This document shows positions 35,549 to 44,983 of a stretch of 59,692 nt of DNA, piece by piece (the first letter of the stretch is position 1; every line of letters starts with the position of its first letter). Location: contig JAFZFZ010000010.1 of assembly GCA_017557005.1 (NCBI GenBank), forward strand, positions 1 through 59,692, read 5' to 3'. Both the position numbers and the translations under genes were made by a program. Under the pieces are notes generated by a model. The model was given only the letters and a program-made list of their open reading frames with translations. It was not told where the DNA came from and made no database searches. This stretch comes from Bacteroidaceae bacterium. Its GTDB lineage: Bacteria > Bacteroidota > Bacteroidia > Bacteroidales > Bacteroidaceae.

Positions 35549-37795
35549 TCACTCATCGATGCGCACTACCGAGCGTACGTTGGGGAGCTTCTTGAGGTTC
35601 TCGCATATTACCTTGATGTCGTCCACATCGTGCACGCGGAGGCGGATGGTGCCGTCGAAGATGCCGTCGTGGGCCTCGATGAGGATGCGCTCCATGTTTA
35701 CGTTGAGTTCCTGAGAGATGATGTTGGTAATCTGATTCACGATGCCCACGCCGTCGATGCCCTGGATGTTGATAGACACAGAGAAGTACAATAGCTTATG
35801 CGTGCTCCATTGGGCGGCGACGAGGCGGTTTCCGTAGGCAGCCTTGAGCTTGGCAGCCTTGGGGCATTTGCGTTGGTGTATGATTATTTGTCCGTCATCA
35901 TCGATGTATCCGAGCACGTCGTCACCGGGGATGGGGTGGCAACAGGGTGCCATGTGATAGGTCGTCTGCAGCGCCTCGTCGGTGAGGATGAGGGGACGTT
36001 TCTTGTCTATCTCCTGTACGGGGAGCTCGGCATTGGGAGTGGGGGTAACAGGCTTGCTTGTGCTGCTACTGCTACGGAAGAGGCGTCCCAGGAAGTTGCT
36101 GCTACTGCTATTTCCCTTGAGTGCGTTCTTGTCAGCATCACCCAATACGATAGTCTGTTTTCCGATGGCGGCAAGCATCTGGTTGCGTGTGGTATAGCCG
36201 TGTAGGTTGCATAGGCGCAGAATGGCCGACTCATCTATGATGAGGTCCTCGTGCTGAATGAATTGTGCGAGGATGGTTTCGCCCTCCTTGACGGCGTTAC
36301 GCTCTTCGCGGCGCAGAATACCCTGTATCTTACTCTTGGCCTTGGCAGTGGTGACCATGCTGAGCCAGTCGGGTTTTACGTTCAGAGTCTTCGAGGTGAG
36401 AATCTCCACCTGGTCGCCACTCTGTAGTACATGGCTCATGGGTACGAGCTTGTGGTTGACCTTGGCACCGATGCAGTGTGTGCCCACCACCGAGTGGATG
36501 GTGAAGGCAAAGTCGAGCGCGGTGCAGCCTTGGGGCATGGTTTTAATTTCGCCCTTCGGGGTGAAGACAAAGATTTCCGAAGAGTAGAGGTTGAGCTTGA
36601 TGGCATCGAGGAAGTCCATGGCGTCGGGTTGGGGGTCGTCAAGGATCTCCTTGATGGTGTGTAGCCACTTGTTGAGGTCTACCTCCTCTTCCTCTACATA
36701 GCCGCTCTCCTTGTATTTCCAGTGTGCAGCCACGCCTTGCTCGGCGATGTCGTCCATGCGGCGGCTACGTATCTGCACCTCTACCCATTCACCGTGGTTG
36801 CTCATGAGGGTCATGTGTAGGGCTTGGTATCCGTTGGTCTTTGGTTGGTTTACCCAGTCACGGAAGCGGTCGGGGTGTGAGCGGTATAGTTGTGTGAGTG
36901 CGATATAGATGTTGAAGCACTCATTGGCCTCTTCCTTGGGGTTCTTGGGGTTGAAGATGATGCGCACAGCCAGGATATCGAATATCTCATCGAAGGCAAG
37001 GTGCTTGTTCTGCATCTTTTTCCATATGGAGTAGGGCGATTTGATACGGCCCGAGAGGGTGTAATCTACGCCCATTGCATCGAGACGCTCACGGATAGGT
37101 GCGGTGAAGTCCGAGAAGAGTTTTTCGCGCTCGGCTTGTGTGATGGCAAGCTTCTCCTCGATGGCGGCATACTCCTCGGGGTGTTCGTACTTGAAGCTGA
37201 GGTTCTCTAGCTCCATCTTAATCTTGTTGAGTCCGAGGCGGTAGGCGATGGGGGCATATATGTAGAGCGTTTCGCCGGCTATCTTGTATTGCTTGTTGGG
37301 AGCCATGTGCTCCAGGGTGCGCATGTTGTGCAGGCGGTCGGCAATCTTGATGAGTATCACGCGGATATCTTCCGACATGGTGAGCAGCAGCTTTTTGAAG
37401 TTCTCGGTTTGCGCCGATGCCTTATCGCCGAAGATGCCTCCCGAAATCTTGGTGAGTCCGTCAACGATCTGCGCTATCTTGGGGCCAAAGAGGTTTGAGA
37501 TATCCTCTACGGTGTAGTCTGTATCTTCCACCACATCGTGTAGTAGGGCGGCGCATATGGATGTGGAACCCAGGCCAATCTCCTCGCTCACGATGCGTGC
37601 CACGGCGATGGGGTGTAGTATATAGGGTTCGCCCGAGTTGCGTCGCACCCCCTTGTGGGCATGCTTGGCGAAGTTGAATGCGCGGGTGATGATGTCGACT
37701 TTCTTGCGGTGCTTTGATGCAAGATAGGAGGCCAGTAGGCCCTGGAAGGCTTCATTGATGAGCTTCTCTTCGGCTTGTTCCTTGTCGGTATTCAT
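35549..37795 (-). CDS. rel: RelA/SpoT-family (p)ppGpp synthetase/hydrolase
   Basis: 748 aa with the full long-RSH layout. The HD hydrolase domain has H61-P62 and H86-D87-x-x-E90-D91. The synthetase has GRIKSPYSIWKKM, FDILAVRIIF and GYQALHMTLM...WVEVQIRSRRMDDIAEQGVAAHWKYKE in separate blocks, all looking intact. TGS (EIFVFTPKGEIKTMPQG) is near 400-460, a zinc-finger/helical region (PCCHPIPGDDVLGYI) follows, and an ACT domain ends the protein. It should both make and degrade the stringent-response alarmone. It sits downstream of mltD in the conserved parAB-mltD-rel order. Confidence 0.95.
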   Translation of the reverse strand: MNTDKEQAEEKLINEAFQGLLASYLASKHRKKVDIITRAFNFAKHAHKGVRRNSGEPYILHPIAVARIVSEEIGLGSTSICAALLHDVVEDTDYTVEDISNLFGPKIAQIVDGLTKISGGIFGDKASAQTENFKKLLLTMSEDIRVILIKIADRLHNMRTLEHMAPNKQYKIAGETLYIYAPIAYRLGLNKIKMELENLSFKYEHPEEYAAIEEKLAITQAEREKLFSDFTAPIRERLDAMGVDYTLSGRIKSPYSIWKKMQNKHLAFDEIFDILAVRIIFNPKNPKEEANECFNIYIALTQLYRSHPDRFRDWVNQPKTNGYQALHMTLMSNHGEWVEVQIRSRRMDDIAEQGVAAHWKYKESGYVEEEEVDLNKWLHTIKEILDDPQPDAMDFLDAIKLNLYSSEIFVFTPKGEIKTMPQGCTALDFAFTIHSVVGTHCIGAKVNHKLVPMSHVLQSGDQVEILTSKTLNVKPDWLSMVTTAKAKSKIQGILRREERNAVKEGETILAQFIQHEDLIIDESAILRLCNLHGYTTRNQMLAAIGKQTIVLGDADKNALKGNSSSSNFLGRLFRSSSSTSKPVTPTPNAELPVQEIDKKRPLILTDEALQTTYHMAPCCHPIPGDDVLGYIDDDGQIIIHQRKCPKAAKLKAAYGNRLVAAQWSTHKLLYFSVSINIQGIDGVGIVNQITNIISQELNVNMERILIEAHDGIFDGTIRLRVHDVDDIKVICENLKKLPNVRSVVRIDE

Positions 37796-37874
37796 GGGGT
37801 GGGTGTGTTAAAAATTAAAAGCTAAAAATGACAGATGCGATGGTCGTTTTCAATTTTAATTTTCAATTGATGTT

Positions 37875-39257
37875 TTATCGTGGATAAATCCTGAGTGTCT
37901 TGCCAGCTACGATGTTGCTGCTACGCAGGTTGTTCCATTGCTTGATCTCGGTGATGGTGACGCGGTATCTGCGGGCAATGGTTGAGAGTGTCTCACCACT
38001 GCGTATCTTGTGCACCACATAGCCGCTATTGGTGGCTTGGTTCTTCAGTACCTTGACCTTCTCCTCAGAGAAGTATTTCTCGCGTTCGTAGTTGTAGATC
38101 GAGTCTCCCGAGAGGATGAATTCGCGAATCTTGTCCTCGGGCAGGCGTAGCGAGTTGGGTTGGAATTTGCCGGGGATGACATCCTCACGATACTGCGGGT
38201 TGAGTCCGCGGAGAGTCTCGATATCGATGTCGCACACGGCCACGATCTGGTCGAAGTGGAGCAGGCGGTTCACCATGATGGTATCGGTGGCCAGGGGTAG
38301 CTTGCTATCCATGGGGCAGATGCCGTGCTCGGCATGGTAGGTCATGATGTAGGTGGCTGCGATGAAGGCGGGCAGGTAGCCGCGTGTCTCGCGTGGTAGG
38401 TTCCAGTAGATATCCCAGAAGGCGGTCTTGCCTCCCGAGCGGTAGATGGCCTTGTTTACGTTGCCCGGTCCGCAGTTGTAAGCCGCAATGGCGAGGCTCC
38501 AGTCTCCGAATCGGTCGTAGAGGTCGCGCAGGTACTTGGCAGCAGCCCAGGTAGCCTTCACGGGGTCGCGGCGATCGTCCACCAAGCTATTCTGTTTGAG
38601 TCCGTATAGCTTACCGGTGCTATACATGAATTGCCACAGGCCGGTGGCACCTACACGCGATACGGCCACGGGGTTGAGGGCCGACTCTACTACGGGGAGG
38701 TACTTCAGCTCGTTGGGTACGCCATGCACGTCGAGAGCCTGCTCGATGAGGGGCTCGTAATACTCCATCATTCCCAACATGTAGGATACCTGGTGGCGCA
38801 ACTTCGTGGCGTAGCGGTCAATGTGTGAGCGTACGGGCTGATTATATACCATGGGTACGAGGCAGGGCAGGTTGGCCAGGCGCTCGGTGTATACGGTGTC
38901 GCTGAATACAGGGTTGGTGGTGGTAGCGGTGCAAGTAGTGTCTACCATGAGGAAGGTTTGCGCATACCAGCTATTGAGCAAGCTATCGAGTTCGCCCGAC
39001 ATGCTCTCGAGTACCACGAGCGAATCGTCCTGAATGGTGGTCCACTCCTCGGGGATGACGATGGCGGGCTGTGCCGCTTCGTGTAGGGTTTCGGTGGTCA
39101 GCTCGAGGGCATCCTCCACGGTGTCGGCTGCGGCAGTGGTGGTTATGATGGTGGTGCTCGATGTCGTCTTGGGAGCGAAGCCGAAAGTGCGCTTCAAGGT
39201 GGTGCAGCCGGTCATCATGGTGAGGGCTACGAGTGCTATATAAAATGTTCTCTTCAT
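37875..39257 (-). CDS. mltD: Membrane-bound lytic murein transglycosylase D-like lipoprotein with LysM
   Basis: 460 aa from ATG 39257, chosen because it gives a signal ending in a lipobox (MMTG-C18) and lies downstream of the predicted promoter. The SLT domain carries PVVESALNP (catalytic Glu), VGATGLWQFM and AIAAYNCGPGNVNKA. One LysM domain is at the C-terminus (HKIRSGETLSTIARRY...). It cleaves peptidoglycan glycan strands, leaving 1,6-anhydro ends. It has its own promoter, separate from the parAB-DUF5683 operon. Confidence 0.93.
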   Translation of the reverse strand: MKRTFYIALVALTMMTGCTTLKRTFGFAPKTTSSTTIITTTAAADTVEDALELTTETLHEAAQPAIVIPEEWTTIQDDSLVVLESMSGELDSLLNSWYAQTFLMVDTTCTATTTNPVFSDTVYTERLANLPCLVPMVYNQPVRSHIDRYATKLRHQVSYMLGMMEYYEPLIEQALDVHGVPNELKYLPVVESALNPVAVSRVGATGLWQFMYSTGKLYGLKQNSLVDDRRDPVKATWAAAKYLRDLYDRFGDWSLAIAAYNCGPGNVNKAIYRSGGKTAFWDIYWNLPRETRGYLPAFIAATYIMTYHAEHGICPMDSKLPLATDTIMVNRLLHFDQIVAVCDIDIETLRGLNPQYREDVIPGKFQPNSLRLPEDKIREFILSGDSIYNYEREKYFSEEKVKVLKNQATNSGYVVHKIRSGETLSTIARRYRVTITEIKQWNNLRSSNIVAGKTLRIYPR

Positions 39258-39286
39258 TGGCAATGCTTGGTTTATGGAATAAGTTA

Positions 39287-39317
39287 CAAAGTTAGTGTAA
39301 AAAAATGATTTTGCCAA
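39287..39317 (-). promoter_or_regulatory. Putative mltD promoter
   Basis: On the minus strand a TTG near 39317 is followed after about 20 bp by TAACTTTG (39294-39287), an exact -7 match. Transcription starts near 39281, 24 nt before the chosen ATG. Confidence 0.6.
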
Positions 39318-39334
39318 GTTTAAATAAACAACAC

Positions 39335-39358
39335 GCGGCAGACAAATTCGTCTGCCGC
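39335..39358 (-). terminator. Hairpin ending the parA-parB-DUF5683 operon
   Basis: GCGGCAGAC (39335-39343) and GTCTGCCGC (39350-39358). In the minus direction it is followed by a T-rich stretch (GTTGTTTATTT). It lies between DUF5683 and the mltD promoter. Confidence 0.65.
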
Positions 39359-39385
39359 CTGCGTATATCCGTTGATTTTTTGAAA

Positions 39386-40219
39386 TCAGAAGTTGAAGCT
39401 ACATTGTAGCCCGTAAGATTGGTTGCGTAGGTGTTGCTGGGGCGTGTCGATGATGCTCGGGCGCACCTGTACGCTGAGGTCCTCCGAGATATCGAAGTTT
39501 GAGAGTTCGGCATCTACATATGCATCTACTACCGAGAGCAGATACACGCCTATGAAACTGAAGATGCTAAGGTCGCGTTGGCGTCGGTAGTTGTCCTTGC
39601 GGTTCTTGAACACGCGCTTGAGGTAGTCCTTGTTGGCCTCCACATTGTATCGTGGGGGGAGGAAGTCCTCGTAGCTTGCCGTGCCGGGGTCATCGTCCAT
39701 GATGTCGAGGTAGGCCTGCGAGTAGTCGCTATACATCTGATTGTTCCAGTTCAGGGCATAGGCGCAACCGATGAATCCGCCATACACGATGGGTAGCTTC
39801 CAATACTTATGATTGTAAATCTGTCCGCCACCGGGAAACACCAGTGCCGCCCATGTAGCCTTGCTAGGGTCGGGAGTGAAGGTCGCCAGGCGCTGGGCAC
39901 GTAGCTCGCGTCGGGTAGTGGTGCGCACGCTATCCGCTATGGTCATGAGTGAGTCGGCCACGTTGGCGTCGGTGAGGGTGCGCAGGGGAGCAACCACCAT
40001 GCGGGGCGTAGCGGTGAGCTCACGCGTAGCATCGCGGTGTAGCGAGTCGGTGAGCGTGAGGAACCGTTCCTGCCTTAGCGAGTCGGCAAATGTAGCCATT
40101 CGTGCCTGGCGTACTGAGTCGGCACGGGTCTCCGTGGACACGACTTCCTCGGCACGCATGCCAGCACTGAGCACGAGCAGCAGGGCGGTGAGCAGTATAT
40201 GTATTCTCCGACGCGACAT
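39386..40219 (-). CDS. DUF5683 domain-containing membrane protein
   Basis: 277 aa with a signal peptide (AGMRA, about residue 23). The first 120 residues contain repeated SVRQARMATFADSLRQ-like stretches. The DUF5683 core follows: PSKATWAALVFPGGGQIYNHKYWKLPIVYGGF, YALNWNNQMYSDY and LSIFSFIGVYLLSVVDAYVDAEL, giving two to three membrane segments. The stop of parB (40219) overlaps its start, so it is coupled to parAB. Its function is unknown, but this neighbourhood is conserved in Bacteroidales, suggesting a cell-envelope or segregation link. Confidence 0.82.
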   Translation of the reverse strand: MSRRRIHILLTALLLVLSAGMRAEEVVSTETRADSVRQARMATFADSLRQERFLTLTDSLHRDATRELTATPRMVVAPLRTLTDANVADSLMTIADSVRTTTRRELRAQRLATFTPDPSKATWAALVFPGGGQIYNHKYWKLPIVYGGFIGCAYALNWNNQMYSDYSQAYLDIMDDDPGTASYEDFLPPRYNVEANKDYLKRVFKNRKDNYRRQRDLSIFSFIGVYLLSVVDAYVDAELSNFDISEDLSVQVRPSIIDTPQQHLRNQSYGLQCSFNF

Positions 40220-41085
40220 CAGGCTTTCAGCTTGTCCAGCAGGGTGATGATACGTTGCAACTCGTCCTCGTCTTTGAAGGTGATGGCAATCTTACCCTTT
40301 CCTTTGGCGTTGCAGGTAAGTTGTACATCCGTGTTGAAGAAGGTTGACAGATGCTTCTTGAGCAGGTCATACTCGCCCGCGGGCTTGGCCGGTGCGGGAG
40401 CCTTGGTGCTCTTCATCTTCTTAATAATCTCCTCCACCTTACGTACCGAGTATCCCATAATCTGAATGTCCTGGAAGAGGTTGATCTGATCCACAGGGTT
40501 GTCCAGCGAGAGCAAGGCACGTGCATGTCCCATGTCGAGCTCGTGGTTCTTGAGTGCCATCTGTATCTGTGCGGGTAGCTTGAGCAGACGCAGGTAGTTG
40601 GCGATGGTGGTGCGCTTCTTGCCCACACGCTCGCTGAGTCGCTCTTGGGTGAGGTCATACTCGTCGAGCAGGTGCTGGTATGCGAGCGCTATTTCCATGG
40701 CGTTGAGGTCTTCGCGCTGGATGTTCTCGATGAGCGCCATCTCCATCACGTTCTCGTCATCGGCGGTGCGTATGTAGGCGGGTAGGGCAGTGAGACCTGC
40801 CAGTTGCGATGCGCGGAAACGGCGCTCACCGGCGATGATCTGATAGGTGCCGTCCTCCATCTGACGCAGGGTGATAGGTTGTATGATGCCAATCTCCTTG
40901 ATCGAGTCGGCCAGCTCCTGCAATGCCTCGGGGTCAAACTCGCGGCGGGGCTGGTTAGGGTTGGCCTTGATTTTGTTGATTGCAATCTCACTGATCGACG
41001 ATGAGCCCCCCGTCTTTACCGTATCGGTAGAGATGAGCGCATCGAGGCCACGACCGAGTGAGCTATATTTCTTCTGTGCTGCCAT
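40219..41085 (-). CDS. parB: Chromosome partitioning protein ParB (Spo0J)
   Basis: 288 aa. The ParB/Srx domain has INKIKANPNQPRREFD, IQPITLR and the CTP-binding GERRFRAS box near residue 95. A helix-turn-helix follows (LTQERLSERVGKKRTTIANYLRLLKLP), then a linker rich in Pro/Lys/Ala and a C-terminal dimerisation domain. It binds parS near the origin and loads condensin. It starts 5 bp after parA. No parS site was recognised in the window. Confidence 0.95.
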   Translation of the reverse strand: MAAQKKYSSLGRGLDALISTDTVKTGGSSSISEIAINKIKANPNQPRREFDPEALQELADSIKEIGIIQPITLRQMEDGTYQIIAGERRFRASQLAGLTALPAYIRTADDENVMEMALIENIQREDLNAMEIALAYQHLLDEYDLTQERLSERVGKKRTTIANYLRLLKLPAQIQMALKNHELDMGHARALLSLDNPVDQINLFQDIQIMGYSVRKVEEIIKKMKSTKAPAPAKPAGEYDLLKKHLSTFFNTDVQLTCNAKGKGKIAITFKDEDELQRIITLLDKLKA

Positions 41086-41090
41086 AGTTT

Positions 41091-41852
41091 TTAATTCTTC
41101 TTAATGATTTCTTGCGCCAGGGCCAGGTAGTTTTGTGCACCCTTCGACTCGGCGTCGTATAGGATGACGGGAATGCCATGGCTGGGAGCTTCGCTGAGGC
41201 GTACGTTACGTTGTATCACGGTGTCGAACACCAACTCCTGGAAGTGGCGGCGCACCTCGTCGTACACCTGATTGCTCAGGCGCAAGCGAGAGTCGTACAT
41301 CGTGAGCAAGAATCCTTCGATGCTGAGTGCGGGGTTGAGTTTCGACTTGATGATCTTGATGGTATTGAGCAATTTGCTGATGCCCTCCAAGGCAAAATAT
41401 TCGCATTGTACGGGGATGATGACCGAGTCGGCCGCCGTGAGCGCGTTCACCGTGATGAGTCCCAGCGAGGGCGAGCAGTCAATCAAGATATAGTCATATT
41501 CGTCAACGAGGGTAGCGAGCATGCGCTTCATCACCGTCTCGCGACGTTCGAGGTTGAGCATTTCAATCTCGGCACCTACGAGGTCGATGTGCGAGGCTAT
41601 CACCTCGAGTCCCTCGATGTCGGTGGTGTAGATGGCTTCGTGGGGATCGCGTCCATCCACGAGACATTCGTATACGGAGCAGTCAACATTGTGTATATCA
41701 ACACCCAGTCCCGATGAGGCGTTAGCCTGCGGGTCGGCATCGATGAGCAACACCTTCTTCTCCAGCGTAGCCAACGACGCTGCAAGGTTGATGGCGGTAG
41801 TAGTCTTACCTACACCTCCCTTTTGGTTGGCCAATGCAATAATCTTTCCCAT
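41091..41852 (-). CDS. parA: Chromosome partitioning ATPase ParA (Soj)
   Basis: 253 aa. Deviant Walker A ANQKGGVGKTTTAINLA at residues 8-24, Walker A' DADPQANASSGLG, and Walker B YILIDCSPSLG. It is a small chromosomal ParA without an N-terminal DNA-binding domain. With ParB it segregates replication origins. It is the first gene of the parA-parB-DUF5683 operon, divergent from surE. A weak -7 element (TTACTTCG on the minus strand, 41890-41883) lies 30 bp upstream. Confidence 0.96.
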   Translation of the reverse strand: MGKIIALANQKGGVGKTTTAINLAASLATLEKKVLLIDADPQANASSGLGVDIHNVDCSVYECLVDGRDPHEAIYTTDIEGLEVIASHIDLVGAEIEMLNLERRETVMKRMLATLVDEYDYILIDCSPSLGLITVNALTAADSVIIPVQCEYFALEGISKLLNTIKIIKSKLNPALSIEGFLLTMYDSRLRLSNQVYDEVRRHFQELVFDTVIQRNVRLSEAPSHGIPVILYDAESKGAQNYLALAQEIIKKN

Positions 41853-42068
41853 TTTCTAATACTTACTTTTTATTTCAAGTTGCGAAGTAAGTAATAATCT
41901 GCCTAAAATCCCTAAAGAAAAGTCATAAAAGTTCTAAAATGGTGGATAACTCCCCGATTTTGTTAATAACTTTTGGCGCTTCGCGGTTTTTGTGCTAATT
42001 TCGCCCTGCGTAGTATCGCCTCTTTACTGATGCATACATATATAATAAATATAGATAGACCCACGATT

Positions 42069-42842
42069 ATGAACGACGAAAGACCCCTGATACTGATCTC
42101 CAACGATGATGGATACAAGGCACGAGGAGTAAACTTCCTGGCCGAGCTGCTGGCACCTATAGCCGATGTGATTGTGATGGCTCCCGATGGTGGCCGCTCC
42201 GGCATGGGATGTGCCATTACCTCCAAGGATCCAGTATATTATAGCTTGGTAAGCGAGCGCGAAGGACTTACCATCTACAAGTGCTCGGGCACACCGGTCG
42301 ACTGCATCAAGATGGCCCTGCACGAGGTCACCTACCGCCAGCCCGACATGATTATTGGTGGTATCAACCACGGCGACAACTCGGGTGTCAACGTCCACTA
42401 TTCGGGCACCATGGGCATCGTCATCGAGGGTTGCATGAAGGGCATCCCCTCGGTAGGTTTCTCGCTCGACAACCATTCACCCGAGGCCGACTTTGAACCC
42501 TTGCGTCCCTACATCCTGCAGATTGTGCGCAAGGTGCTTGAGCAAGGCTTGCCCCAGGGCACCTGTCTCAATGTCAACTTCCCCGCTACACCCCTCTACG
42601 AGGGCGTCAAGGTATGCCGCATGGCACAGGGCGAGTGGACACAAGAGTGGGAGGAGCGTCCCCATCCGCGTGGAGGTAGCTACTTCTGGCTCGTAGGTAG
42701 CTTCTGCCTCAGAGACGAGCACCCTGCTGATGCTGACCGCCCCAACCTCACCGAAGGATTTGTGACCGTCACCCCCATACAGATTGACATGACCGACTAT
42801 CGTCTGATGGAGGAGATTGCCACTAACTGGAACCTCGGCTGA
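42069..42842 (+). CDS. surE: 5'-nucleotidase SurE
   Basis: 257 aa from ATG 42069, which puts the SurE start MNDERPLILISNDDGYKARG at the terminus. Metal site D-D in ISNDDG and Asn in GGINHGDNSGVNVHYSGT, conserved RSGMG near 45, and SVGFSL. It hydrolyses nucleoside 5'-monophosphates and is linked to stationary survival. lpxB follows after 32 bp, as in many Bacteroidales. The divergent parA is about 220 bp upstream. Confidence 0.95.
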   Translation: MNDERPLILISNDDGYKARGVNFLAELLAPIADVIVMAPDGGRSGMGCAITSKDPVYYSLVSEREGLTIYKCSGTPVDCIKMALHEVTYRQPDMIIGGINHGDNSGVNVHYSGTMGIVIEGCMKGIPSVGFSLDNHSPEADFEPLRPYILQIVRKVLEQGLPQGTCLNVNFPATPLYEGVKVCRMAQGEWTQEWEERPHPRGGSYFWLVGSFCLRDEHPADADRPNLTEGFVTVTPIQIDMTDYRLMEEIATNWNLG

Positions 42843-42874
42843 TACCTATACACTCACGCTAAGAACCCACTCCC

Positions 42875-44071
42875 ATGAAGTATTATATCATCGCTGGCGA
42901 GGCCTCGGGCGACCTGCATGCATCCAACCTCATGAAGGCGCTCAAGGAGCACGACCCCGATGCACAGTTCCGATGCTTCGGTGGCGACCTCATGGCAGCC
43001 CAGGGCGGCACGCTCGTGAAGCACTATCGCGAGCTGGCCTATATGGGTTTCGTGCAGGTAGCGCTCCATGCACGCACCATCCTTCGCAACATGCGCTTGT
43101 GCAAGGACGATATCGTGGCATGGGCTCCCGACGTGGTGATATTGGTCGACTATCCGGGGTTCAACCTCAAGATTGCCAAGTATATAAAGACCCATACGCA
43201 GATACCCGTCTACTACTACATCTCTCCCAAGATATGGGCATGGAAGGAGTACCGCATCAAGGACATACGCCGCTATGTCGACGAGCTCTTCTCCATCCTC
43301 CCCTTCGAGGTTCCCTTCTTTGCCTCACATAGCTATCCCATACACTATGTGGGCAATCCGTGCGTCGATGCCGTGGCTCACTTCAAGGCCTCGTATACCG
43401 AGTCGCGCGAGGAGTTTTGCGCCCGTCACGGCCTCGACCCCACCAAGCCCATCGTGGCTCTCCTGGCCGGTAGTCGCAAGCAAGAGATCAAGGACAACCT
43501 CCCCATCATGCTGGCCGCGGCCAAGCACTTCACGCCCCAAGCCCTGCCACGCCGCCATCGCGACAAGCAGTTCCAGTGGGTCATCGCCGGAGCCCCCGGC
43601 ATCAGCGAGGAAATGTATGCCCAGTTCATGGGAGGCAATGAGGCGAGCCATAAACTGCAGGTGACCACCCTGCATGGCGAGACCTATGCCCTGCTCACCC
43701 ATGCCTATGCGGCCATGGTCACCTCAGGCACGGCCACCCTCGAGACCGCCCTCTTCCGCGTTCCCCAAGTGGTGTGTTACTATATCATGTGTGGTAGGGT
43801 AGTGGCATGGCTACGCCGTATGGTGCTCAAGGTGCGCCACATATCGTTGGTCAACCTCGTGGCCGACTTTACCGTGGTGCGCGAACTCGTAGCCGATGAG
43901 ATGCGTGAGCGCGAACTCAAGGAAGAACTCGACCAACTCCTGCTCGACACCTTCTACCGCGAGCGCATGCAACACGAATACGACACGCTGGTGCTGGCGC
44001 CGCTGGGCGAGCCGGGTGCATCAGAGCATACCGCCGCCAAGATGGTAGAGCTCTTGCGTCGGGGCAAGTAG
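42875..44071 (+). CDS. lpxB: Lipid-A-disaccharide synthase LpxB
   Basis: 398 aa, normal length. AGEASGDLHASNLMKAL at residues 6-22, VDYPGFNLKIAKYI near 90, YYISPKIWAWKEYRI near 113, and LLAGSRKQEIKDNLPIML near 200, all hallmark GT19 motifs. It joins UDP-2,3-diacylglucosamine and lipid X to make the lipid A disaccharide at the inner membrane. Its presence confirms an LPS-bearing organism. It is cotranscribed with surE. Confidence 0.95.
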   Translation: MKYYIIAGEASGDLHASNLMKALKEHDPDAQFRCFGGDLMAAQGGTLVKHYRELAYMGFVQVALHARTILRNMRLCKDDIVAWAPDVVILVDYPGFNLKIAKYIKTHTQIPVYYYISPKIWAWKEYRIKDIRRYVDELFSILPFEVPFFASHSYPIHYVGNPCVDAVAHFKASYTESREEFCARHGLDPTKPIVALLAGSRKQEIKDNLPIMLAAAKHFTPQALPRRHRDKQFQWVIAGAPGISEEMYAQFMGGNEASHKLQVTTLHGETYALLTHAYAAMVTSGTATLETALFRVPQVVCYYIMCGRVVAWLRRMVLKVRHISLVNLVADFTVVRELVADEMRERELKEELDQLLLDTFYRERMQHEYDTLVLAPLGEPGASEHTAAKMVELLRRGK

Positions 44072-44250
44072 TTTAGGTGTTAAATGGAGTTAAAGGCCGA
44101 TAGTTTAATTTAGGAGTTAAATGGAGTTAAAGGGAGATAGCACTCCGCTTTGCTTCGTTTTTGGTGGAGATAAAGGCCAAATGTATTGTACGCGCGAAAG
44201 GACTATTGGCATTTATCTCCCTTTATCTCCCTTTTATCTCCTAAAGCAAC
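44072..44250. repeat. Direct and inverted GGAGTTAAA-type repeats between lpxB and the AlbA_2 gene
   Basis: A 25-bp unit starting TTTAGGTGTTAAATGGAG occurs at 44072-44096 and 44109-44133 with one mismatch. Near 44213-44247 lies a T-rich string of TTTATCTCCC units that is approximately its reverse complement (GGAGATAAA). The pair could fold into a long hairpin between the two convergent genes and may stop transcription from both sides. Confidence 0.65.
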
Positions 44251-44290
44251 TCCATTGAACTTCTCATCTCCTACAAAAACCTTTATATCC

Positions 44291-44983
44291 TCAAAGATCC
44301 TGCGTAGCTTCATACACGAAGGTGTGTCCCGCAAACTGCTGCTCCACCAGTCCGAAGCGGATGAATTGTGCCAGTAGATGTACGGCACGATGGCGCGGCA
44401 GTCGGCTGAGTCGTGCAAAGCGGTTGAGCGTCATAGGCTCTTCGGCCTCGGCCAGCATCCGTAGCAGCGATTGCTCGCGTGCCGTGAAGGGGAGCAGTGA
44501 TCCCTCCTCGTTATTGTCCTCGCGCCATAGTGCCATCTGCACGGGCGTAGCCACTATGTTCTCATCGGCAATGCGCACGAAGGCACATAGCTTGCCATCG
44601 TCCAGCTGGGCACGCACGGGGCGCTTCTCGATAGGCTCCACCTCGGCAATCACCACATTGTGTCCCTCCACGCGGTGTATGCTCATGTGGCACTCTACGG
44701 GCGGAACGCAATAGCGTGAGGCAGCCGCCTCCACCATATAGATCTCTTCGTCGCTGCGCACCCCCGCAATCTTACCATTGTCCTTCACGCCAATGAGCAG
44801 TCGGCCCCCATCCGTATTGGCAAAAGCCGATAGGGTGCGCGCAATCTTGCGTGCATCGGAGATCTCATATTTGAAATCCTGTTGCTGGTGTTCGCCCTGG
44901 GCGATAAGTCGGTGTATCAAGTGGGTTGAGTGTTGAGTGTTGAGGCTTTTTTTGGGGGGGGAGTTATCCGGAGGCTCACTCAC
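44291..44983 (-). CDS. AlbA_2 (Schlafen-like) domain putative DNA-binding protein
   Basis: 230 aa if started at ATG 44983, which overlaps the end of the CCA-enzyme gene by 8 bp. The AlbA_2 domain is at about residues 32-150 (QDFKYEISDARKIARTLSAFANTDGGRLLIGVKDNGKIAG). A winged-helix-like C-terminus follows (EEPMTLNRFARLSRLPRHRAVHLLAQF). Such proteins are often called transcriptional regulators or ATP-binding proteins. The first 20 codons come from low-complexity DNA with a T7/G8 tract, so the true start may be a downstream TTG (His-Leu-Ile region) instead. Confidence 0.7.
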   Translation of the reverse strand: MSEPPDNSPPKKSLNTQHSTHLIHRLIAQGEHQQQDFKYEISDARKIARTLSAFANTDGGRLLIGVKDNGKIAGVRSDEEIYMVEAAASRYCVPPVECHMSIHRVEGHNVVIAEVEPIEKRPVRAQLDDGKLCAFVRIADENIVATPVQMALWREDNNEEGSLLPFTAREQSLLRMLAEAEEPMTLNRFARLSRLPRHRAVHLLAQFIRFGLVEQQFAGHTFVYEATQDL

